Source: JAVBOW01 sp031550615
GTDB taxonomy: Bacteria > Bacteroidota > Bacteroidia > Bacteroidales > Rikenellaceae
Direction of reading: 5' to 3'
Length of the DNA: 64,000 nucleotides
Assembly: GCA_031550615.1 (NCBI GenBank)
Contig: JAVBOL010000009.1
Span: forward strand, 1-64,000
Shown here: positions 59,626 to 64,000 of the stretch, piece by piece
How positions within the stretch are numbered: position 1 is the first letter of the stretch
Layout: each line of letters starts with the position of its first letter
The notes under the pieces: model-generated
The model's database searches: none
What the model saw: only the letters and a program-made list of their open reading frames with translations
What the model was told of the DNA's origin: nothing
Position numbers and translations under genes: made by a program

Positions 59626-60402
59626 TTACTCCCCGAACCAGCCCTTGGCCAGGTCCAACTGCCTGTAATCGGTCAGGTCGACCTGTATGGGCACCACAGA
59701 CGCGTATCCTTCGGACAGCGCGTAATTATCAGTGTCGGTAGCTCCCGGCTCAAGGTCGAAAAATCCCCCGTGCAGCCAGAAATAGTCGCGGCCATGCGGG
59801 TCCTTGCGGCATTCGAATTCCTCGCGCCAGTAGCCGTTGTTCTGGCGGCATACGCGTATCCCGCGGACCTTTTCGCCATCGGGCATGACCGGGATATTCA
59901 CGTTCCAGCACATGGGCGTGGGCGGACGCTGTGAGAGCACCTGGCCGATCACCCGCTCGGCGATCTGCTCGGCCTGGGTGAAATCCGCCCGCGGGTCGTG
60001 GTCGGTGAGCGAGATGCCCAACGAATAGCACCCGTAGAAACTCGCCTCGATGGCTGCGCCCATCGTGCCCGAGTAGAGCACGTTGATCGCGGCGTTCGAA
60101 CCGTGGTTGATGCCCGAGAGGGCCAGCACGGGACGCTCGTCGGCCATAAGGTGGTCGAAAGCCATCTTCACGCAATCGACCGGCGTGCCCGAGCAGGAGT
60201 AGACCGTAAGGTCCTCCTCGTCGCGCACCTTGCGCAGGAAAAGGGGCGTGAACATCGTCACGGCATGCGACATTCCCGACTGGTGGTGCTCGGGAGCTAC
60301 GACCAGCACGCGGCCGAAGCGGCGCGCCACGCGCACCAGGTGGCGGAGCCCGAGGGCGTTAACCCCGTCGTCGTTGGTGATGAATATGAGTGGTTTTTCC
60401 AT
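59626..60402 (-). CDS. surE: 5'/3'-nucleotidase SurE
   Basis: A 258-residue metal-dependent nucleotidase linked with stationary-phase survival. It shows the metal site ITNDDGVNALGLRHL, then VAPEHHQSGMSHAVT, LSGINHGSNAAINVLYSGT and the loop MCWNVNIPV. The ATG at 60402 is chosen; longer in-frame starts exist but reach back to the -7 element at 60491-60484. Its stop lies two bases past the convergent ftsI stop with no terminator between. Confidence 0.93.
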   Translation of the reverse strand: MEKPLIFITNDDGVNALGLRHLVRVARRFGRVLVVAPEHHQSGMSHAVTMFTPLFLRKVRDEEDLTVYSCSGTPVDCVKMAFDHLMADERPVLALSGINHGSNAAINVLYSGTMGAAIEASFYGCYSLGISLTDHDPRADFTQAEQIAERVIGQVLSQRPPTPMCWNVNIPVMPDGEKVRGIRVCRQNNGYWREEFECRKDPHGRDYFWLHGGFFDLEPGATDTDNYALSEGYASVVPIQVDLTDYRQLDLAKGWFGE

Positions 60403-60483
60403 AATATCGTATCTCGTTACCGGTTGGCTGTGCACAGCGAAGTTTTTTGTCGTTTCGAGATTTATCTCTGCCGGACAAAAGTG

Positions 60484-60491
60484 CAAAGTTA
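60484..60491 (-). promoter_or_regulatory. -7 element of surE
   Basis: Leftward TAACTTTG at 60491-60484, with a leader of about 75 bases to the start at 60402. Confidence 0.5.
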
Positions 60492-60498
60492 AAAAGAT

Positions 60499-60529
60499 TT
60501 GGTAAAATAAAAATTAGGTTATATCTTTG
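60499..60529 (+). promoter_or_regulatory. Promoter of rplS
   Basis: TTG (60499-60501), 20-base spacer, TATCTTTG (60522-60529). A leader of about 75 bases precedes the ATG at 60612. Confidence 0.75.
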
Positions 60530-60611
60530 CCGACCCGCAGGTGAACCTCTTATCGAACAAGGACACAGGAGCCCGTAACGTTCGCCCGCTTAATGAAACA
60601 CAACAAAGAAA

Positions 60612-60974
60612 ATGGATAACCTGATTAAAATCGCCCAGGCGTCGATGTGGCCTGAGAAAGAAGTTCCCGCATTCAAGAGCGGCGACACTATCACCGTAAC
60701 CTACAAAATCATCGAGGGTAACAAAGAGCGTCTGCAGTCTTTCCGCGGCGTGGTTATCCAGATCAAAGGACACGGCATCACCAAGATGTTCACCATCCGC
60801 AAAGTATCGAACGGCATAGGCGTGGAGCGTATCTTCCCCCTCTACTCGCCCCACATCGACTCGATCGAAGTAAACAAGGAAGGTGTCGTACGCCGCGCAC
60901 GCATCTACTACCTGCGCGATCTGACCGGTAAGAAGGCACGCATCAAAGAAAAACACTACAGCGCCAAGAAGTAA
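60612..60974 (+). CDS. rplS: Large-subunit ribosomal protein L19
   Basis: A 120-residue ribosomal protein at the interface of the two subunits. IEGNKERLQSFRGVVIQIKG and TIRKVSNGIGVERIFPLYSPHI match bacterial L19, and the protein ends with a basic AKK tail. Single-gene unit with a strong promoter and terminator. The 75-base leader could carry an autoregulatory element, but no fold was identified. Confidence 0.97.
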   Translation: MDNLIKIAQASMWPEKEVPAFKSGDTITVTYKIIEGNKERLQSFRGVVIQIKGHGITKMFTIRKVSNGIGVERIFPLYSPHIDSIEVNKEGVVRRARIYYLRDLTGKKARIKEKHYSAKK

Positions 60975-60987
60975 TCTCGGGCATATA

Positions 60988-61024
60988 AAAAAGAAGGCAT
61001 CCTTTTCCGGGATGCCTTCTTTTT
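60988..61024 (+). terminator. Terminator of rplS
   Basis: Fifteen-pair stem (60988-61002 with 61010-61024) with a seven-base loop and a T run. The next promoter begins three bases later. Confidence 0.9.
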
Positions 61025-61026
61025 GC

Positions 61027-61034
61027 TACCTTTG
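61027..61034 (+). promoter_or_regulatory. -7 element of the HisKA_3 kinase gene
   Basis: TACCTTTG at 61027-61034 directly after the rplS terminator, 18 bases before the ATG at 61053. Confidence 0.6.
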
Positions 61035-61052
61035 CCTTAAACATCATTCGCT

Positions 61053-62030
61053 ATGGTACTGCAAATCCTGCTTATCATCTCTATCGTGTTGCAGCTGTTC
61101 GCGGCGGTGGTCGCAATCAGCCTGATGCGCATGACGCGGTATAACTTTTCGTGGATCCTTTTCACGGTCGCCTTCACGGCGATGTGCTTTCTGCGCGTGG
61201 GTGAGTATTGCCATGTGGTGATGGGTAAGGAGTGGAGGCTGCCCAGCGACTTCTTCGTATGGATCGGGGTGCTTACCTCGCTATGCTTCGCCGTGGGCGT
61301 GTTCTTCGTCAAAAAGATCTTCAACCTCATACGGCGCCTGGACGTCGAACGGCGCCTGACCGAAAAGCGCATCCTGAATACCGTGGTGCGTACAGAGGAG
61401 AAGGAGCGCATGCGTTTCTCGAAAGACCTGCACGACGGACTGGGGCCGCTGCTCTCCTCTGCGCGCATGTCGCTCTCGGCGCTGCAGACCGAAGGCCAGA
61501 GCCAGGCCAACATGGAGATAATCGGTAACGTCAACTACGTGATCCAGGAGGCGATGCGTTCGCTGCGCGAAATATCCAACAACCTCAGCCCCCACATACT
61601 CAAGGATTTTGGCCTTCGCCGCGGCATCGAGAATTTCATCAATAAGTCATTGGCGCTCAATGAGGTCAAAATAAACTTCTCGACCGACCTGCAGGGCGAA
61701 CGCTTCGATACGGACGTCGAGGTGATCCTCTACCGCGTGGTGTGCGAGTTGATAAACAACTCGCTCAAGCACTCGGGATGCAGCGCCATCGACCTCGGGC
61801 TGCGCTATGACGGCCAGACCCTTCGCCTGAGCTATGCCGATAACGGGCGCGGTTTCAACCCGCGCGCCGTGATGGATATCGGCCTGGGGCTGCAAAACAT
61901 AACCTCGCGCATCAACTCCCTGAAGGGCCGTTCGCAGATCGAGTCGACCGAAGGCCGCGGGATGGAGGCGCTCATCGAAATAGACCTGCGCAAAACCACC
62001 GAATGGAAACGCCGCCGCTCACAAAAGTAG
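61053..62030 (+). CDS. HisKA_3-type sensor histidine kinase
   Basis: A 325-residue kinase of the NarX/DesK group. Three or so membrane helices occupy residues 1-90 (LQILLIISIVLQLFAAVVAI at the start), followed by a short coil. The HisKA_3 box RFSKDLHDGLGPLLSSAR carries the phospho-histidine, and the HATPase has NNSLKHSGCSAIDLGL, YADNGRGFNPRA and GLGLQNITSRINSLKG. There is no extracellular sensor of any size, so it may sense the membrane itself. It overlaps the response regulator by 28 bases. Confidence 0.92.
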   Translation: MVLQILLIISIVLQLFAAVVAISLMRMTRYNFSWILFTVAFTAMCFLRVGEYCHVVMGKEWRLPSDFFVWIGVLTSLCFAVGVFFVKKIFNLIRRLDVERRLTEKRILNTVVRTEEKERMRFSKDLHDGLGPLLSSARMSLSALQTEGQSQANMEIIGNVNYVIQEAMRSLREISNNLSPHILKDFGLRRGIENFINKSLALNEVKINFSTDLQGERFDTDVEVILYRVVCELINNSLKHSGCSAIDLGLRYDGQTLRLSYADNGRGFNPRAVMDIGLGLQNITSRINSLKGRSQIESTEGRGMEALIEIDLRKTTEWKRRRSQK

Positions 62031-62653
62031 CCCTTGTAGACGACCACGCCCTGTTTAGGGGTGGGTTGCGCGGTCTGCTGCAAGCCAGCGGGCGCTGCCA
62101 GGTCGTGCTCGAAGCCGGGAACGGAAGCGAGTTGATGGAGCAGCTTGCCGCGGGTGAGGGGATCGACGTGGTGCTGCTGGATATAGACATGCCGGTAATG
62201 GGAGGTTTCGAAGTGGCGCGCCGCCTGGGCGCCGAGTATCCCGCAATCAGGATGATAACCCTGTCGATGCACAGCCAGGAAGAGTACTATTTCCGCATGG
62301 TATCGCTCGGGGCGAAGGGTTTCCTGCTTAAGAATTCACAGATCGGCGAGGTCCTGGCGGCCATAGAGACCGTCGCCGCGGGAGGCACATATTTCTCGCA
62401 GGAATTGCTTACCATGCTGGTCCGTTCGCTCCACGCCCCGGCGGCGGAGGGCGCCGCCACGCTCTCGGAGCGCGAAACGGAGATACTGCAACTGATCTGC
62501 CGGGGGCTGTCCAATCATGAGATCGCCGAAAAACTCTTCATCTCCAAGCGCACGGTGGATAAGCACCGGGCGAATATCCTGGAAAAAACCGGCACGAACA
62601 ACACCGCAAACCTGGTGGTGTTCGCTATAAAGAATTCGTTGATAACGTTGTAA
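62003..62653 (+). CDS. LuxR/NarL-type response regulator
   Basis: A 216-residue regulator: receiver domain with ALVDDHALFRGGL, the phospho-acceptor aspartate in VVLLDIDMPVMGG, and the helix of LKNSQIGEVLAAIE. The DNA-binding LuxR domain is SERETEILQLICRGLSNHEI followed by LFISKRTVDKHRANIL. Starts inside the kinase gene, so the pair is a bona fide two-component system. Target genes cannot be told from the window. Confidence 0.93.
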   Translation: METPPLTKVALVDDHALFRGGLRGLLQASGRCQVVLEAGNGSELMEQLAAGEGIDVVLLDIDMPVMGGFEVARRLGAEYPAIRMITLSMHSQEEYYFRMVSLGAKGFLLKNSQIGEVLAAIETVAAGGTYFSQELLTMLVRSLHAPAAEGAATLSERETEILQLICRGLSNHEIAEKLFISKRTVDKHRANILEKTGTNNTANLVVFAIKNSLITL

Positions 62654-62658
62654 GACTT

Positions 62659-63429
62659 TTACATTAATTTCCCGATCAGCGGGGCCAACGTCTCCAGCTG
62701 CAGTGAGTTGGGGCCGTCGCTTTTGGCCGTGTCGGGCGAGGGGTGCACTTCGAAGAAGTAGCCGTTTGCCCCGAACGCCTTGGCAGCCAGAGCCATATTG
62801 GGTATGAACTCGCGGTTGCCGCCCGTAGAGCCTCCTGCCGCGCCGGGACGCTGCACGCTGTGGGTGCAGTCCATGATAACGCGCGGGGTGATGGAGAGCA
62901 TGTCGGGAATGTTGCGAAAATCGACCACCAGGTTATTGTAGCCGTAGACGTTGCCGCGCTCGGTGAGCCATACCTCGTCATTTCCGGCCTCGTGCACCTT
63001 CTGTACGGGGTAGAACATATCCTGCCCTGAGAGGAATTGCGCCTTTTTGACATTCACCGTCTTCCCGGTGCGTGCCGCCGCGACCAGCAGGTCGGTCTGG
63101 CGGCAGAGGAAGGCCGGGATCTGGATCACGTCGACCACCTCGCCCACCGGCGCTGCCTGGTACGACTCGTGAATGTCGGTCAGAAGCGGCAGGGAGTATT
63201 TAGCACCCACATCGGCCAACATGCGAAGGCCCTTTTCGAGCCCCGGGCCCCGGAATGAAGTGATCGAGGTGCGGTTGGCCTTGTCGAAGGAGGCTTTGAA
63301 GATGATCTGCACGCCCAGGCGTTCGCGTATGGCTGCCAGCTCGGCGGCCACGCGGTCGAGCAATTCGGCGCTCTCGATAACGCACGGACCGGCGATGAAG
63401 ACGGGTTTTGAGGGGTCGGCTTTAAACAT
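62659..63429 (-). CDS. kdsA: 3-deoxy-8-phosphooctulonate (Kdo-8-P) synthase
   Basis: Condenses arabinose-5-phosphate with phosphoenolpyruvate in the Kdo branch of LPS inner core synthesis. The 256 residues show IAGPCVIESAELLDR, FKASFDKANRTSI, GLEKGLRMLADVG and DCTHSVQRPGAAGGSTGG. Length is normal. Two bases after the rfbD-like stop, so the two are co-transcribed leftward. No terminator is visible between it and the convergent response regulator. Confidence 0.96.
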   Translation of the reverse strand: MFKADPSKPVFIAGPCVIESAELLDRVAAELAAIRERLGVQIIFKASFDKANRTSITSFRGPGLEKGLRMLADVGAKYSLPLLTDIHESYQAAPVGEVVDVIQIPAFLCRQTDLLVAAARTGKTVNVKKAQFLSGQDMFYPVQKVHEAGNDEVWLTERGNVYGYNNLVVDFRNIPDMLSITPRVIMDCTHSVQRPGAAGGSTGGNREFIPNMALAAKAFGANGYFFEVHPSPDTAKSDGPNSLQLETLAPLIGKLM

Positions 63430-63431
63430 GT

Positions 63432-64000
63432 CTACTGTTTTTCAGCGTTTAACAATATGTTTATGCAATGCTCCAGCGACTCTTCCCACTCGGGGATCTT
63501 TATGTTGAAATCGCTCATTACCTTTGATTTATCCAGCAGCGAGAACTTGGGACGGCGCGCTGGAGTGGGGTATTCGGCGGTCGGCACCGGCAGCACTTTC
63601 GCCTCAATGGCCGCTGTGCCCATGATCTGCTCGGCGAACAGGAACCACGAGGCGCATCCCAGGTCGGTGTAGTGGTAAACCTCGCCGTAACGCGGCTTGC
63701 CCTGCAACTGCGGGATGGCCGTGCGCATGATGAAGTCCGCCAGATCGCCGGCGTAGGTGGGTGTGCCCCATTGGTCGTCGACCACGCGCACTTCGCCGCG
63801 TTCGCGCCCCAGGCGCATCATGGTCTTTACAAAATTGTTGCCATAGCTGCTGTAAAGCCATGCGGTGCGGATAATTATACTGCGGCATCCGGAGGCTTTG
63901 ACCGCCTGTTCGCCCTCCAGTTTGGTCTGTCCGTAGACGCCGAGCGGCGCCGTGGAGTCGCCCTCGCGGTAAAATTCCGAGCCCTCGCCGTCGAAAACGT
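63432..64000 (-). CDS. rfbD: dTDP-4-dehydrorhamnose reductase (N-terminus beyond window)
   Basis: A NAD(P)-dependent short-chain reductase that gives dTDP-L-rhamnose for surface polysaccharide. The 189 visible residues start at the right edge (about VFDGEGSEF) and include the catalytic YGQTKLEGE, IIIRTAWLYSSYGNNFVKTM, DDQWGTPTYAGDLADF and a C-terminal substrate-binding tail. A shorter in-frame ATG at 63821 exists, but the conserved upstream part shows it is internal. Directly upstream of kdsA. Confidence 0.9.
   Translation of the reverse strand, partial: VFDGEGSEFYREGDSTAPLGVYGQTKLEGEQAVKASGCRSIIIRTAWLYSSYGNNFVKTMMRLGRERGEVRVVDDQWGTPTYAGDLADFIMRTAIPQLQGKPRYGEVYHYTDLGCASWFLFAEQIMGTAAIEAKVLPVPTAEYPTPARRPKFSLLDKSKVMSDFNIKIPEWEESLEHCINILLNAEKQ

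Noticed and set aside
60530..60611. Riboswitch or L19 autoregulatory leader before rplS
   Set aside because: The 80-base leader shows no convincing conserved fold; left as possible only.

Overview
The window reads as a piece of chromosome from a GC-rich member of the Bacteroidales, most like Alistipes (Rikenellaceae). The phylum call is firm. Many genes are preceded by the Bacteroidetes -7 promoter element TAnnTTTG, several with a TTG about 20 bases upstream. The gene content is also phylum-typical: a Bat/MoxR locus, glycine-lipid acyltransferases, DUF4254 and DUF4271 proteins, and a Tgt without zinc cysteines. The genus is an inference from base composition and gene style. Coding density is very high, no rRNA, tRNA, IS element or CRISPR was seen, and many operons end in strong hairpin terminators shared with the convergent neighbour.

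Region 0-3.4 kb: a dCMP deaminase cut by the left edge, then two small divergent phage-type regulators with a pair of matching 16-bp operators between them, then tgt and an LptF/G permease as an overlapping pair. Region 3.4-13.9 kb: a compact one-strand block of phage-like genes. In order these are a small histone-H1-like gene, three tail-type genes, a small HTH-like gene, ClpP-like prohead protease, major capsid protein, tube-like protein, portal, connector, holin, P5-type lysis enzyme and spanin-like protein. No terminase, tape measure, integrase or replication gene is in the window. This is the most unusual region.

Region 13.9-31 kb: housekeeping and envelope genes: M23/LysM endopeptidase, trxB, a LuxE-like protein with a family 2 glycosyltransferase, an AsmA-like protein, a GH73/LysM glucosaminidase with a conserved partner, DUF4254 plus a family 9 glycosyltransferase, an S41 lipoprotein protease with an NrnA-like DHH phosphoesterase, and uvrD-nth. 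Region 30.3-36.9 kb: a ferredoxin-nitroreductase followed by moxR, DUF58, a BatD/DUF4381-like membrane protein, batC, batA and batB.

Region 37-44.5 kb: small regulatory and stress units: HxlR/cupin and ferredoxin/Crp-Fnr divergent pairs, rluF-acpH, PhnA-YdeI, and a kinase-like/acyltransferase-like pair. Region 44.6-50.5 kb: a tight seven-gene operon from a membrane protein and CtpA through a histidine kinase, a DUF4271 protein with a (GVT)n repeat, hemD, rnpA and yidD. Region 50.6-64 kb: glsA-glsB-PBP1A-asd, a short division cluster rsmH-ftsL-ftsI, surE, rplS, a NarL-type two-component system, and kdsA with rfbD cut by the right edge.
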